Shown: positions 43,576-52,803, counted from the first letter of the stretch. The stretch: DNA of 64,000 bases from Thermoplasmata archaeon (GCA_036395115.1 DASWDU010000037.1:50335-114334); one strand, 5' to 3'. Made by a program: numbers and translations. The notes: a model not told the origin generated them from the sequence alone.

Positions 43576-44076
43576 ATGGCGGACCTCCTGAACTTCAATC
43601 CGAACCGGGAACTCGACTTCAGCCCGGGCCGCTCCCTCGAGTTCGATTCCCGACGTCCGCTCGAGTTCGACCCGCGTCGGGAGAGGGAATTCAACGCGAA
43701 CCGCGATCTCGGTTTCGGCCGCCGCGGCGTCGTGTTCCGAGGGTTCGTATGCCCGATCTGCGGCGCCCTCGTGACGGAGGACGCGAAGCGATGCAACGAG
43801 TGCGGCGCGGTGTTCGATGACGGCTCGAGGGCGAGCGGGCCCCCGGCGCCGACGACCCCCGGCAAGGCCGCCCCGCCGAACGCGCCGAAAGCCCCGGCTG
43901 CTCCCGCGCGATCGCCCGCGACGACGACCTCCTGCGCGTATTGCGGTGCGAAGCTCAAGCGCACGGACACCTTCTGCTGGAACTGCGGGGCCCGAACACG
44001 CGGGGCCTCCGAAGTCGTGAAGCTGCCGACCCAGAAGGTCGAGTCCGTGACCCGCGACTGGCGTCAGGGGAGGTGA
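43576..44076 (+). CDS. Double zinc-ribbon protein with RxLxF repeats
   Basis: 166 residues. The first 50 residues are four to five short repeats of 8-9 residues with the pattern N/R-R-x-L-x-F-x-P/x (NRELDFSPG, RSLEFDSR, RPLEFDPR, REREFNAN, RDLGFG). A zinc ribbon follows (CPICG, CNECG), then a Pro/Ala-rich linker, then a second ribbon (CAYCG, CWNCG) near the C-terminus. It starts an operon with the NfeD-like and flotillin genes, 4 bases before the next start. The repeat looks like a linear docking element. Function unknown. Confidence 0.7.
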   Translation: MADLLNFNPNRELDFSPGRSLEFDSRRPLEFDPRREREFNANRDLGFGRRGVVFRGFVCPICGALVTEDAKRCNECGAVFDDGSRASGPPAPTTPGKAAPPNAPKAPAAPARSPATTTSCAYCGAKLKRTDTFCWNCGARTRGASEVVKLPTQKVESVTRDWRQGR

Positions 44077-44080
44077 GACT

Positions 44081-44608
44081 ATGGCCCTCCTCGGTCTGAG
44101 TCCGTACACATGGGTGATGATCGCGTTCCTCATGCTGCTCATCCTCGTCCTCGTGCTGGGGGACATTGGCGGCATCGATTTCGATCATGACATCAGCCTC
44201 GAAGTCGACACGGGCCTCAGCCCGCTCAGCCTACCAATCGTGGCGTCGTTCGGCACGGCGTTCGGCGGCTTCGGGACGATCCTCGAGACGCTGGGCTTCG
44301 GCCCGATCGCCACGCCGGTCCTCGCCGCGGTTTTCGCGATCCTCGTGGCGGGCGGGATGTACGTGGTCATGCTGAACCTCTTCGTGAAGAGCCAGGCGGA
44401 GACGCGGGTCGATCTCGCGACCCTGGTCGGATACAAAGGGCAGGTCATGATCCCGATCAAGCCGGGTCAGCCCGGGCAGATCGTCGTCGTGACGGAGGCG
44501 CGGGGGCGTACCTTGCTCCAAGCGATCTCCGACGACCCGATCGGCACGGACGAGCACGTCGTCGTCGAGTCAATCGTAGGCAATTCGGTCAAGGTGCACA
44601 AGGTGTAG
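44081..44608 (+). CDS. NfeD-like membrane protein
   Basis: 175 residues. Three hydrophobic segments (about 12-28, 47-70 and 82-106) precede a C-terminal beta-barrel domain like the NfeD OB fold (VDLATLVGYKGQVMIPIKPGQPGQIVV, and RTLLQAISDDPIG). NfeD-type proteins occur beside flotillin (SPFH) genes and act with them in membrane organisation. Here it is 11 bases before the flotillin start. Confidence 0.78.
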   Translation: MALLGLSPYTWVMIAFLMLLILVLVLGDIGGIDFDHDISLEVDTGLSPLSLPIVASFGTAFGGFGTILETLGFGPIATPVLAAVFAILVAGGMYVVMLNLFVKSQAETRVDLATLVGYKGQVMIPIKPGQPGQIVVVTEARGRTLLQAISDDPIGTDEHVVVESIVGNSVKVHKV

Positions 44609-44619
44609 GAGGGAGCGAC

Positions 44620-46095
44620 ATGGCGGACGGGGACATCATTGCAATCGTCGTACTGGCGATCGTGGGCGTCGTGTTTGGGACCGCGCTGTCGTATGCGAGC
44701 CGCTACAAGAAAGTCCCGCCGAATATGGCCATGGTGATCTACGGCCGCAAGCAGAAGGGCACCGGCGGGCGCGGATACCAGGTCAAGTCCGGCGGCGCGA
44801 AGTTCATCGTCCCGATCTTCGAGTCGGTGGAGTGGTTGAAGCTCGACGTGCGGACCCTGGACCTCGTCGTCACGGACATCGTCACGGACGTGAAGCGCTC
44901 GGGGGCGAAGATCAACATCAAGGCGGTCGCCCAGGTCAAGATCTCCTCGGACGAAGCGACCCTGAACACAGCGGCGGAAAACCTCCTCGGGAAGACGGAG
45001 CAGCAGGTCGACGAGATCGCCCTCAAGACGCTCGAGGGGCACGTGCGTGGCGTGTGCGCCACGCTGACCGTCGAAGAAGTCAACTCGGACCGCGACGCGA
45101 TCGCCTCAAAGATCCTCGGCATGGCGGGCAACGACCTGCGGAACATGGGGATCGAGATCCGATCTTTCGTGATCAAGGAAATCGAAGACGCGATGGGCTA
45201 CCTCGACGCCCTCGGCGTCAAGCGAACAGAGGAAGTCAAGCGGGACGCGAGGATGGGGAAGGCGAACGCGAACCGCGAGGCGACGATCGCGGAGGCCCAG
45301 GCGGCGCAAGAGGCCGAGAAGGCCAACGCAAACGCGGAGGCGAACGTCGCCCAGTTCCACCGAGACCGGGACATCATCAAGCAGCAGTCCGAGGCGACCG
45401 TGGAGTTCGAGAGGGCGAACAAGGAAATTGCCTTCCAGCTCCAGACGGCGAAGCGCCAACAGGAACTCATCGTCGAGCAACGGAAGATCGACATCCGCGC
45501 GAAAGAACAGGAAGTCCTCGTCCAGGAGCAAGAGGTCCGGCGGCGCGAACAGGAGCAAAACGCCGCGCAGGTCGTCCCAGCCAAGATGCAGGCGGACGCC
45601 ATGGCGGCCCTGGCCGACGGCGAGAAGCGCAAGATGGTCCTGACGGCCGAAGGCGAGAAGGAGCGTGCGATCCTTGTCTCGGAAGGCGAGCGCGAGCGTC
45701 TCTCGCGGACGGCTGCCGGCGAGGCGGAGCGAATCCGACAGGAAGGGACGGCGGAGGCCGACATCATCCGCCTCAAGGGCGAGGCGCAGGCGTACGCCAT
45801 TAAGGCGACCGGCCTCGCCGAGGCCGAGGCGATGAAGGCGAAGGCCGAGTCCTGGGAGCGGTACGGCCGCGCGGCGGTCACGCAGCTCATCGTCGAGAAG
45901 CTCCCGGAAATCGTCGCCAACGCGGCGAAGTCGCTCGAGACGACGCAGAAGCTCATCATCATGGGTGAGCGGGGGCCATCTCAGCTCGTCGGGAGCGTGG
46001 TGGACATCGCCGCCACGGCCCCCGCGCTCGTGAAGGCGCTGACCGGGATGGACCTCTCGGAACTCGCGGGCAAGCTGAAGGACATCTCGAAGTGA
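44620..46095 (+). CDS. Flotillin-like SPFH protein
   Basis: 491 residues. A single N-terminal membrane helix (about 4-26), the SPFH domain (KVPPNMAMVIYGRKQKGTGG, SVEWLKLDVRTLDLVVTDIV, GHVRGVCATLTVEEVNSDRD), and a long Ala/Glu-rich coiled coil (about 210-440) typical of flotillins. The C-terminus (LIIMGERGPSQLVGSVVD) is like the flotillin tail. It should oligomerise into membrane microdomains. Flanked by an NfeD-like gene and a zinc-ribbon membrane protein in one operon. Confidence 0.92.
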   Translation: MADGDIIAIVVLAIVGVVFGTALSYASRYKKVPPNMAMVIYGRKQKGTGGRGYQVKSGGAKFIVPIFESVEWLKLDVRTLDLVVTDIVTDVKRSGAKINIKAVAQVKISSDEATLNTAAENLLGKTEQQVDEIALKTLEGHVRGVCATLTVEEVNSDRDAIASKILGMAGNDLRNMGIEIRSFVIKEIEDAMGYLDALGVKRTEEVKRDARMGKANANREATIAEAQAAQEAEKANANAEANVAQFHRDRDIIKQQSEATVEFERANKEIAFQLQTAKRQQELIVEQRKIDIRAKEQEVLVQEQEVRRREQEQNAAQVVPAKMQADAMAALADGEKRKMVLTAEGEKERAILVSEGERERLSRTAAGEAERIRQEGTAEADIIRLKGEAQAYAIKATGLAEAEAMKAKAESWERYGRAAVTQLIVEKLPEIVANAAKSLETTQKLIIMGERGPSQLVGSVVDIAATAPALVKALTGMDLSELAGKLKDISK

Positions 46096-46099
46096 GCCC

Positions 46100-46744
46100 G
46101 TGGCCCAGAACTATTGCGGGGCGTGCGGGGCGCCGCTCCAACCCGGAGCCGCGTTCTGTGTGCACTGCGGGGCGCTGATCCCGAGGTCCACGCCCGTCGA
46201 CACGGGAGCGCCCGCGGCTGCCCCGTCGCCGGCTCCCGCACCGACGTGGCCTCCGTCGACTCCGCCTTTCGCTCCGCAGACGCAGGCGCCGCCGACGGGA
46301 CCTGGATACTGGCCTGTACCGCCGTATGCGGCTCTACCGACGAAGAAGAAGTCACCCTTGCTCGTGGTCGCGGTCGTGATCATCGCTCTCGTCGTCGTAG
46401 TCGGCCTCGCCGCGGCCGTCTACGTGCTCACGTCCGCGAAGGCGCACTTCGTGAGCATCACCAAGATGGGTCTCGATGGGAACGGCAACATGACCTTTGA
46501 CGTGCAGTTCGCAATTGAGGGCGCGTCGATCGGTGTCGACAAGCTTCACCTGCACCTGCGCGCGTTCGAGAATGGGGTCCAGTACGGATACGGCATCTAT
46601 TTCTGGAACCAAGATGCCCTCTCGGTGGGAACGCACACGTGGGGCGTCCACATCGCGGTTAATCCGAACAACCTGTCGGCGTTCACCTACCGTTTCACGC
46701 TCGAAGTCAACGGGAGCGTGATGGAACAGACCACGGTGACGTGA
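46100..46744 (+). CDS. Zinc-ribbon membrane protein
   Basis: 214 residues from a GTG four bases after the flotillin stop. N-terminal zinc ribbon (CGACG, CVHCG), a proline/alanine-rich linker, one membrane helix (about 93-118, LLVVAVVIIALVVVVGLAA), and an outer beta domain (about 120-214) of unknown family. The layout suggests a cytoplasmic ribbon linked through the membrane to an extracellular domain, possibly a partner of the flotillin. Confidence 0.75.
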   Translation: MAQNYCGACGAPLQPGAAFCVHCGALIPRSTPVDTGAPAAAPSPAPAPTWPPSTPPFAPQTQAPPTGPGYWPVPPYAALPTKKKSPLLVVAVVIIALVVVVGLAAAVYVLTSAKAHFVSITKMGLDGNGNMTFDVQFAIEGASIGVDKLHLHLRAFENGVQYGYGIYFWNQDALSVGTHTWGVHIAVNPNNLSAFTYRFTLEVNGSVMEQTTVT

Positions 46745-46746
46745 CC

Positions 46747-46911
46747 ATGGATGAGGCCGCGGTCGAATGGTCCGTCGGGATGGATCCGGAGCTCGCAATC
46801 GACGCGTGGTCCACCGCCGCGCTCCTTGCGGCCGTGATCGAAGCCCTGCTCGAAGAGCCGGAGAAACTCGAGCTCGCGCTTCGGGTCCTGGGCGCCCGTC
46901 CGACCGCGTAG
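46747..46911 (+). CDS. 54-residue protein, unknown
   Basis: ATG 46747 to TAG 46911 encodes 54 residues with an Ala/Leu-rich helical centre (AWSTAALLAAVIEALLEEPEKL). Third codon positions are GC-biased as in neighbours and it begins 2 bases after the previous stop, supporting a real operon member. It has no recognised family. Confidence 0.5.
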   Translation: MDEAAVEWSVGMDPELAIDAWSTAALLAAVIEALLEEPEKLELALRVLGARPTA

Positions 46912-46938
46912 CGGCCGAACGGACCACGGCGGCGTGGC

Positions 46939-47175
46939 CTAGAGGTTCATCACGACGACGTCCTTCACGGCCTTCATGCCCTGGAACGGCAGGATGAGCC
47001 GCCCCTCCGGATCCTTCTTGAGCCCCTTCGTCGGCACGTTCTCCGCCGGGAGCACGAGGACGTCGGACAACTTTCCGCTCTTCGTGTTCACGATGAAGTT
47101 CTCGATCGTCCCCAGGATCTGGCCGTCGTTCGTCATGACGGTCTTGCCCCGGAGCTCCGTGGCAAACTTCTTCAT
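46939..47175 (-). CDS. PRC-barrel domain protein
   Basis: 78 residues: FATELRGKTVMTNDGQILGTIENFIVN then LSDVLVLPAENV, and LPFQGMKAVKDVVVM. This is a single PRC barrel, a small beta domain found in archaea as a stand-alone protein, related to RimM and photosynthetic reaction centre H. Role unknown. ATG 47175 gives the canonical start. Last in a minus-strand series that includes cdc48. Confidence 0.85.
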   Translation of the reverse strand: MKKFATELRGKTVMTNDGQILGTIENFIVNTKSGKLSDVLVLPAENVPTKGLKKDPEGRLILPFQGMKAVKDVVVMNL

Positions 47176-47288
47176 CCCATCACCCGCATCGGGCGAGGGC
47201 CCCGTTGCGGCACCGCCGCGGCGGGATCCCATCCCTGTCCGACAGACATCCGACGCACGATATATGAACATTCCGCCGCGATGCGCGA

Positions 47289-47951
47289 TTAGCGCGCCGG
47301 GGGCGTCCAGTCCTCCGGCGGCGGAGGAGGCGTCATCGACCGGATGCTCTTCAGATAGGGAAGGCTGGCACCGAAGATTCCGAGGACGACAGAGATGAGC
47401 ACGAACCACCATCCTAGGCCCGCTCCCCACGACCACTGCGTCGAGCCGGTGTTCGTGTTCCCCCAGAACCCGCCCACCGTGAACGTACCCAGGTCGGTCG
47501 TGGCGGCTCCCGGAATTGCGACGATCGGATAGAAGATGGCGAGGAGCCCGACCCCGACGGCGAGGAGGGCAGTCACGAGGAGGCCCAGCGTCGACATCGT
47601 CCGCCCGATCTTGAGCGAGAACATCGCGAAGACGACGGCCGCCAGGAGGAGGAACGCGACATCGAGGGCGTAGGAGAGGCCTAGGACCCCTCCGATCGCA
47701 GGGAAAGGGCTGGAGCCGTACGGGACGATCGTCGTTTGCGTCCATATTCCGTTCCGGAACCGGTCCGTCGCCATCGTCGTCCACGAGAAGCTGCTGACGT
47801 CCTGCGTGTTGCCCGTGAAGGCGCCCATGGACCAAACGGGCAGCGCGAGGGCGGGGAGGGCGAGGAGGATGGAGAGGCCGAGGGCGAGCCGGGCGGGACC
47901 GAGCCGTACGGCGCGTTGGACCCAGGCCCGCAGCACATCGCGCGGATGCAT
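47289..47951 (-). CDS. Four-helix membrane protein, unknown
   Basis: 220 residues. Hydrophobic segments at about 21-42, 86-112, 120-146 and 178-200; the first outer loop (about 43-85) is Ser/Thr/Trp-rich. The C-terminus is proline-rich (TPPPPPEDWTPPAR). Not recognised. It lies 57 bases after the cdc48 stop on the same strand. A GATATATG TATA-like element is at about 47258-47265 for the PRC gene downstream. Confidence 0.65.
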   Translation of the reverse strand: MHPRDVLRAWVQRAVRLGPARLALGLSILLALPALALPVWSMGAFTGNTQDVSSFSWTTMATDRFRNGIWTQTTIVPYGSSPFPAIGGVLGLSYALDVAFLLLAAVVFAMFSLKIGRTMSTLGLLVTALLAVGVGLLAIFYPIVAIPGAATTDLGTFTVGGFWGNTNTGSTQWSWGAGLGWWFVLISVVLGIFGASLPYLKSIRSMTPPPPPEDWTPPAR

Positions 47952-48008
47952 CGAAAACCTGCAAGCAAGGGGGTGGATAAATAAGGTCCGACGTGAGTTC
48001 GCGGGACG

Positions 48009-50222
48009 TCAGCGGTACAGGACGCTCTCCTCGCGCTTCCGCTCGACGCCCTTCTTGAAGCGCTTGTCGAATTCCTCGTAGAACTTGATCGTGTCCGCAT
48101 CAATGCTCGGGCGGACGACCTTCCCCGCTTCCTGGAAGTGCGCCGTCGACACGCGGCTCGCCTGCTTGCTCTCCCGGAGCGCGATCATCGCGGCCTCGCG
48201 GCACAACCCTTCGATGTCCGCGCCGGAGTAGCCGTCGAGGTCGACCGCGAGCTCTTCGAGGTCGACGCCGTCGAGGGGCATCGTCCTCGTGTGCACCTTG
48301 AGGATCGCGAGGCGCGCCTCCCTGTTCGGGGTCGGCACGAGCACGATGCGGTCGAACCGGCCCGTGCGGAGCATCGCCGGATCGAGCCGGTCCGGACGGT
48401 TCGTCGCGCCGATCACGACGACACCCTCGAGGGACTCGAGGCCGTCCATCGACGTCAGGAGCTGGTTCACGACCCGCTCGCTCACGCCGCTATCCGAGTC
48501 GAATCCACGGACATGGGCGATCGCGTCGAGCTCGTCGAGGAAGATGATACAGGGGGCGACCTGCTTCGCCTTCTTGAAGATCATGCGGACGGCCTTCTCC
48601 GATTCGCCGACCCATTTCGACATGACCTCCGGCCCCTTGATCGAGATGAAGTTCGCCTCGGACTCCGTGGCGACGGCTTTGGCGAGCAGCGTCTTGCCGC
48701 TCCCGGGCGGGCCGTAGAGCAAGATCCCGCGCGGCGGCCGAATGCCCATCCGCTTGAACGCCTCCGGATCCTTGAGGGGCATCTCGACGGCCTCGCGCAG
48801 CTTCGTCTTCACGTCCTCGAGCCCTCCGACGTCGGACCAATTGATGCGCGGCACCTCGACGAGGACCTCCCGCATCGCGCTCGGCTCGACCTCCTTCAGC
48901 GCGAGCTTGAAGTCTTCGCTCGTCACGCGCATCTTCTCCAGCGTCTCCGCGGGGATTGGCTTGTCGAGGTCGATGTCCGGGAGGTACCGCCGCAACGTCT
49001 TCATCGCCGCTTCTCGGGCGAGAGCGGCGAGGTCCGCCCCCACGAAGCCGTGGCACACGTCGGCGAGTTCGGAAAGAAGCCGGTCCCGATCGTCTTCGGC
49101 GCCTTCGATCGGCATGCCTCGCGTGTGGATCTGCAAGACCTCCTTCCGACCCATCCGGTCCGGAACGCCGATCTCGATCTCGCGATCGAAGCGGCCCGGC
49201 CGACGCAACGCGGGATCGATCGCCTCGTCGCGGTTCGTCGCGCCGATGACGATGACCTGACCTCGGCCCGAAAGGCCGTCCATGAGGGTGAGGAGCTGCG
49301 CGACGACCCGACGCTCGACCTCACCGGTAACCTCTTCCCGCTTCGGGGCGATGGAGTCGAGCTCGTCGATGAACAGGACGCTCGGCGCATTCTTCTGCGC
49401 CTCCTCGAACTTCTCCCGGAGGCGCTCTTCGCTCTGGCCGTAATACTTGGACATGATCTCCGGGCCCTGGATGGAGTAGAAGTTCGCTCCCGCCTCGTTC
49501 GCGACGGCCTTGGCGATGAGCGTCTTGCCGGTCCCCGGCGGACCGTACAGGAGGACCCCTTTCGGGGGATCGATGCCGAGGCGCTCGAACAGCTCCGCGT
49601 GCTTCAGCGGAAGCTCGATCATCTCGCGGACCTTCATGAGCTCTTCCTTCAGGCCGCCGATGTCCTCGTAGGTGACGGTCGGCGTGAGGACTTCGCCCTC
49701 GCGGACGGGTTCCTCTTTCATCTCGATGATCGTGTCGTCCTGGATCTGGACGATGCCCTTGGGCGCCGTGCTGATGACCATGAACGGGAGGGCGCCGCCC
49801 ATGAGCGCGATGCCGGGGACGATGACCACGTCGCCTTTGTTCAGCGGGCGCTTCAGGAGCCCTCGCTTCACGAAGTTCTCGATCCCTTGGCCGAAGGAAA
49901 TCTTGTGGCCCTCGCTGATGATCGGGGCGATCGTGATGCGTTCCGCGGGCAGGACTTCCGCCTTGCGGACCTCGACCTTGTCCCCGAGGCTGACGCCGAC
50001 GTTCCGACGCACGAGGCCGTCGATCCGAATGATGCTCTTGCCTTCGTCTTCCTGCATCACGCGGAAGAGCTTCGCCGCCGTCGACTTCTTCCCGATAATC
50101 TGGATAATCTCGCCGACGTCGACTCCCAGGGCGACCCGGGTCTTCGTGTCGACCCGCGCCCTCCCCAGACCGACGTCGGATTGGGGCGCCTCGGCGACCT
50201 TGAGCACGATGCGCTCCGACAC
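48009..50222 (-). CDS. CDC48/VAT family AAA ATPase
   Basis: 737 residues, usual for VAT. N-domain (1-180: double-psi barrel and the four-stranded part), D1 with Walker A GPPGTGKT (227-234) and Walker [11 protein letters not shown] (281-290), D2 with Walker A GPPGSGKT (504-511) and Walker [12 protein letters not shown]. It unfolds substrates for degradation. The C-terminus ends in VLYR, an HbYX-type tail (hydrophobic-Tyr-any) that in archaeal ATPases docks on the 20S proteasome. Convergent-free, following the bactofilin-like gene on the same strand with 83 bases between. Confidence 0.96.
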   Translation of the reverse strand: MSERIVLKVAEAPQSDVGLGRARVDTKTRVALGVDVGEIIQIIGKKSTAAKLFRVMQEDEGKSIIRIDGLVRRNVGVSLGDKVEVRKAEVLPAERITIAPIISEGHKISFGQGIENFVKRGLLKRPLNKGDVVIVPGIALMGGALPFMVISTAPKGIVQIQDDTIIEMKEEPVREGEVLTPTVTYEDIGGLKEELMKVREMIELPLKHAELFERLGIDPPKGVLLYGPPGTGKTLIAKAVANEAGANFYSIQGPEIMSKYYGQSEERLREKFEEAQKNAPSVLFIDELDSIAPKREEVTGEVERRVVAQLLTLMDGLSGRGQVIVIGATNRDEAIDPALRRPGRFDREIEIGVPDRMGRKEVLQIHTRGMPIEGAEDDRDRLLSELADVCHGFVGADLAALAREAAMKTLRRYLPDIDLDKPIPAETLEKMRVTSEDFKLALKEVEPSAMREVLVEVPRINWSDVGGLEDVKTKLREAVEMPLKDPEAFKRMGIRPPRGILLYGPPGSGKTLLAKAVATESEANFISIKGPEVMSKWVGESEKAVRMIFKKAKQVAPCIIFLDELDAIAHVRGFDSDSGVSERVVNQLLTSMDGLESLEGVVVIGATNRPDRLDPAMLRTGRFDRIVLVPTPNREARLAILKVHTRTMPLDGVDLEELAVDLDGYSGADIEGLCREAAMIALRESKQASRVSTAHFQEAGKVVRPSIDADTIKFYEEFDKRFKKGVERKREESVLYR

Positions 50223-50305
50223 ACGGCTTTCAACTCCTCGGGCCTATTTCTATGTTGTTGTCCCATAATCGCCTTGTCGGACACGCGCGCGAATATGGCG
50301 GGGAA

Positions 50306-51250
50306 TCACGAGATGGTGCGCCGCTCCTTGACCTCGCTGGACTGGTGCACGACGAGGTCCCTTGCCTCGACCAGGTCGATGTGGCAGTGCGGTCCGATCT
50401 GGACCTCTTCGCCGTACACCGACGATGCCGTGGTCGCCTCGAGCGAGACCTCCTCACCTTCGATTCGGTCCGCGATGAGCTCCCCCCGAACGCGAAAGAA
50501 GGCTCCCGTGGCTTTCACTCGAATCTGCTCGCCGTGGATCTTCGGGATGCGGGAGGTCCCGCCCAACTCGATGTCGATGTCCTCGGCCTCCAAACCACTA
50601 TCGATGCGGACGGACCCCGAGGAGTGGAAGTCCTCTGCGTGGACCTTGCCTTTGACCTGCAGGGAGCCGCTGGATGAAATCTCGTCCACCTCGATGTCGC
50701 CCTCCACCTGCAAAGATCCGCTCGACTCGACCTCGTCCGCTCGCAACGTGCCCGAGATTCGAGTCGAACCGGCGCAGCGGAACTCGTCAACCGTCACGTC
50801 GCCCTCGCAGCTGCACGATCCGGCAATGCGGGCGACGTCGGCCACGAGGGGGCCCTGGACTCTCGCGTTGCCGGCGGATCGGAACTCGACGGTCTTCACC
50901 GGATTTCCGCTCACCACGCCAGAGCCGACGATCTTAATCGCCTCGTCGCTGAGGACCGTTCCGATGCCGGAAAAGTCCACGGCGCGCATCGCATCACTCA
51001 CCGCGCGGGCCGCGTCCGCGGCAACTCGGGTGGCATCCGCGGCGGCGCTCGTGGCTTGCTCCGTCGCCTCCGCAACCGCCGCACCGATCGTAGCCTCGAG
51101 CGGCTCGACCGAAGGCTCGCGCGGCTCGGGTTCCTCCGTCCCTTCCGGCTCCGCGTCATAGCGGGCCTTGATTTCGAGGTACGTCGTCTCCGAAATCTCG
51201 CCGCGGGCGAGGCGCTCCTCGAGCTTCCGAAGGATGTCCTTGCGCCTCAT
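50306..51250 (-). CDS. Bactofilin-like polymer-forming protein with SHOCT-like N-terminus
   Basis: 314 residues from ATG 51250. Residues about 3-30 (DILRKLEERLARGEISETTYLEIKARY, split as LEERLARGEIS and TYLEIKARY) are SHOCT-like. An Ala-rich helix follows (about 50-95). The C-terminal two thirds is a right-handed beta-helix-like ladder of short repeats (VKTVEFRSAGNARVQGPLVA, GDVTVDEFRCAGSTRISGTL, SSGSLQVEGDIEVDEI), as in bactofilins. It may form filaments or a scaffold. Its start overlaps the stop of the 60-residue protein (ATGA). Confidence 0.75.
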   Translation of the reverse strand: MRRKDILRKLEERLARGEISETTYLEIKARYDAEPEGTEEPEPREPSVEPLEATIGAAVAEATEQATSAAADATRVAADAARAVSDAMRAVDFSGIGTVLSDEAIKIVGSGVVSGNPVKTVEFRSAGNARVQGPLVADVARIAGSCSCEGDVTVDEFRCAGSTRISGTLRADEVESSGSLQVEGDIEVDEISSSGSLQVKGKVHAEDFHSSGSVRIDSGLEAEDIDIELGGTSRIPKIHGEQIRVKATGAFFRVRGELIADRIEGEEVSLEATTASSVYGEEVQIGPHCHIDLVEARDLVVHQSSEVKERRTIS

Positions 51251-51429
51251 CGGTTCCACCGGGGAGCGTTCGCCGCCGCGAAATACATTTCCTTCCGCAC
51301 GAGGACCCCGAGAGGCGTCTCCGGGATCGGGTACGGAGGCGTTCCCCGGTCTCGATCGGCTCTCATCGCGGCGTCCGCACGGAAACGAAACAGGAACTCA
51401 GCCAATCCCGCGTTCTCTATCCCGAACAT
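51247..51429 (-). CDS. 60-residue protein, probable leaderless mRNA
   Basis: From ATG 51429 to TGA 51247, which overlaps the next ATG. A strong TATA box (TTATTTATAC, 51451-51460) is centred 26 bases upstream, placing transcription start at the ATG. Codon positions fit coding. The text is charged with an aromatic cluster (EFLFRFRADAAMRA); no family recognised. Co-transcribed with the bactofilin-like gene and cdc48 by inference. Confidence 0.5.
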   Translation of the reverse strand: MFGIENAGLAEFLFRFRADAAMRADRDRGTPPYPIPETPLGVLVRKEMYFAAANAPRWNR

Positions 51430-51450
51430 AGAGTGTCGATGGGGGCGGAG

Positions 51451-51460
51451 TTATTTATAC
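51451..51460 (-). promoter_or_regulatory. TATA box of 60-residue/bactofilin/cdc48 unit
   Basis: TTATTTATAC on the plus strand, GTATAAATAA on the transcribed strand, 22-31 bases before ATG 51429. The remaining sequence to 51582 has a second AT-rich element (GATAAAAATG at 51471-51480) that could serve the divergent winged-helix gene, and nothing else I can identify. Confidence 0.6.
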
Positions 51461-51582
51461 AAACGTCGCGGATAAAAATGACAACGTCCGCCGGGTTGCT
51501 GACATCATCTCCTCGCAGGGAGATGTCGACCAAGATGCGGTGGAAGAACGTTGAAGTACGCTGAAGCGACTCGGCCGTGGAG

Positions 51583-51996
51583 ATGGCGGAGCCCTTGGAG
51601 CTCATCCGGATTGCGGCCTCGGAGACGCGCCGCCAAATCCTCCGATTGCTCCAGCAGGGCTTCGATCATCCCGAGGACCTCGCGAAGAAATTGAAAATCC
51701 GGCGGACCTCGGTCGACAAGCAACTCGCTGAACTGTTCTCCTGGGGACTCGTCGACCGAGCCGCGGTGTTTCCGCCGAACGGGCGCCCGCGAATCGTGTA
51801 TCAGGTGACGCAGCGAGGGCGAGACCTCCTCGACTTGCTCGAGCGCGTCGTGAAGGAGTACACGACCGGCTTCCGCACGGACTTCGATCGGGAACTCGAG
51901 GCGCTCGAATCGAAACTCGCCGCCGGCGAAATCGCGGAAGAGATGTACTTCAAGCGGAGGAAGGAACTCGAGGCTCGGTACAGCCTAGCGCTTTGA
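51583..51996 (+). CDS. ArsR-like winged-helix protein with SHOCT-like tail
   Basis: 137 residues (ATG 51583; GTG 51577 is alternative). Winged helix: IRIAASETRRQILRLLQQG, LAKKLKIRRTSVDKQLAEL, SWGLVDRAAVFPPNGRPRIVY. The C-terminal helix LESKLAAGEIAEEMYFKRRK resembles the SHOCT motif in the divergent bactofilin-like protein and in the protein at 38012. It may regulate the divergent promoter. Its end overlaps the 3' end of the convergent RNase H-fold gene by 12 bases. Confidence 0.75.
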   Translation: MAEPLELIRIAASETRRQILRLLQQGFDHPEDLAKKLKIRRTSVDKQLAELFSWGLVDRAAVFPPNGRPRIVYQVTQRGRDLLDLLERVVKEYTTGFRTDFDRELEALESKLAAGEIAEEMYFKRRKELEARYSLAL

Positions 51997-52743
51997 GCCG
52001 CGTTCCTTGCGCCGCGCGCGCTCGATCGCCTCGTCAAGGGAAAGTTCGCCTCGGGCGACGGCTCCGGCAAGCTCCGAAGAGATCGTCACGACGCCTCCGC
52101 TCCCGAGGCGGGAGCGCCGCTGAATCTCGCGGACCTCCCCCGGCGTCGGGCGGATCTCGAACGGGGGGACGGCCCGCCGACCCGGCGTGCGAGCGATCTC
52201 GATCGCCGCATCGACGTCCGGCTGGGGGCTCCGATGGGTCGTCCCCGCCTCGTCGACGATCTCCACGCGCAAGCGGTCCCGCGAGAGCGCGTTCAGAATG
52301 CGATTCCGATTTGTGGGGTCGCCGTGACCGACGCGCACCTTCACCTCCTCCGCAGGGAACGTCCGGACGGCCTGATGGACGTGGAATGCGACGGCCTCCG
52401 GACTCGCGGCGATCCGCGTGTCGATCACGTCCCCATCCCCGACGATCGCGACCCCGGGCTCGCGGCCCGGGTCCACGCCGATCCAGAGCTCCCGCCAGGC
52501 CGCCTTGCCCTTGAGCAGTTGGAGCGCCTTCGCGATCGACGCATCGATGTCGTCGACCCGGACGACGTACGGGAAGCGGATCTTCGCCGCTTCGGCGGAG
52601 GACGTGAGGATCGCCCCGACCGACTCCGGGATTCGGCGGGCGAACGAAAGGCTGGCGAACGGGAGGTCACGCGCCTTGAGCGCCGCGACGAGGTCGTGGT
52701 AAAGCCGGAAGTCTTCCGTCAGGATGCCGAGGACCTTGCGCAA
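51985..52743 (-). CDS. RNase H-fold (RuvC/YqgF-like) protein, archaeal
   Basis: 252 residues. An N-terminal Rossmann-like part (VLGILTEDFRLYHDLVAALK) is followed by a RuvC-like core: LWIGVDPGREPGVAIV with the first catalytic Asp, KVRVGHGDPTNRNRIL with Gly/Asp, and VDEAGTTHRS. A C-terminal helix-rich basic end (ELSLDEAIERARRKERGSKR). Related archaeal families (DUF460-like) are of unknown function; nuclease activity is possible but not shown. ATG 52743 fits the N-terminal strand. Confidence 0.75.
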   Translation of the reverse strand: MRKVLGILTEDFRLYHDLVAALKARDLPFASLSFARRIPESVGAILTSSAEAAKIRFPYVVRVDDIDASIAKALQLLKGKAAWRELWIGVDPGREPGVAIVGDGDVIDTRIAASPEAVAFHVHQAVRTFPAEEVKVRVGHGDPTNRNRILNALSRDRLRVEIVDEAGTTHRSPQPDVDAAIEIARTPGRRAVPPFEIRPTPGEVREIQRRSRLGSGGVVTISSELAGAVARGELSLDEAIERARRKERGSKR

Positions 52744-52803
52744 GGCACCCGGACGAACCGAACGCCGTCGGATAATCCTTGCGCGAATCGGCCGTTTTCA
52801 TAA

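Noticed and set aside
48138..51161. A 1007-codon plus-strand frame opposite cdc48
   Set aside because: Same antisense effect; Arg/Asp/His-rich text without domain pattern, while CDC48 is unmistakable on the minus strand.
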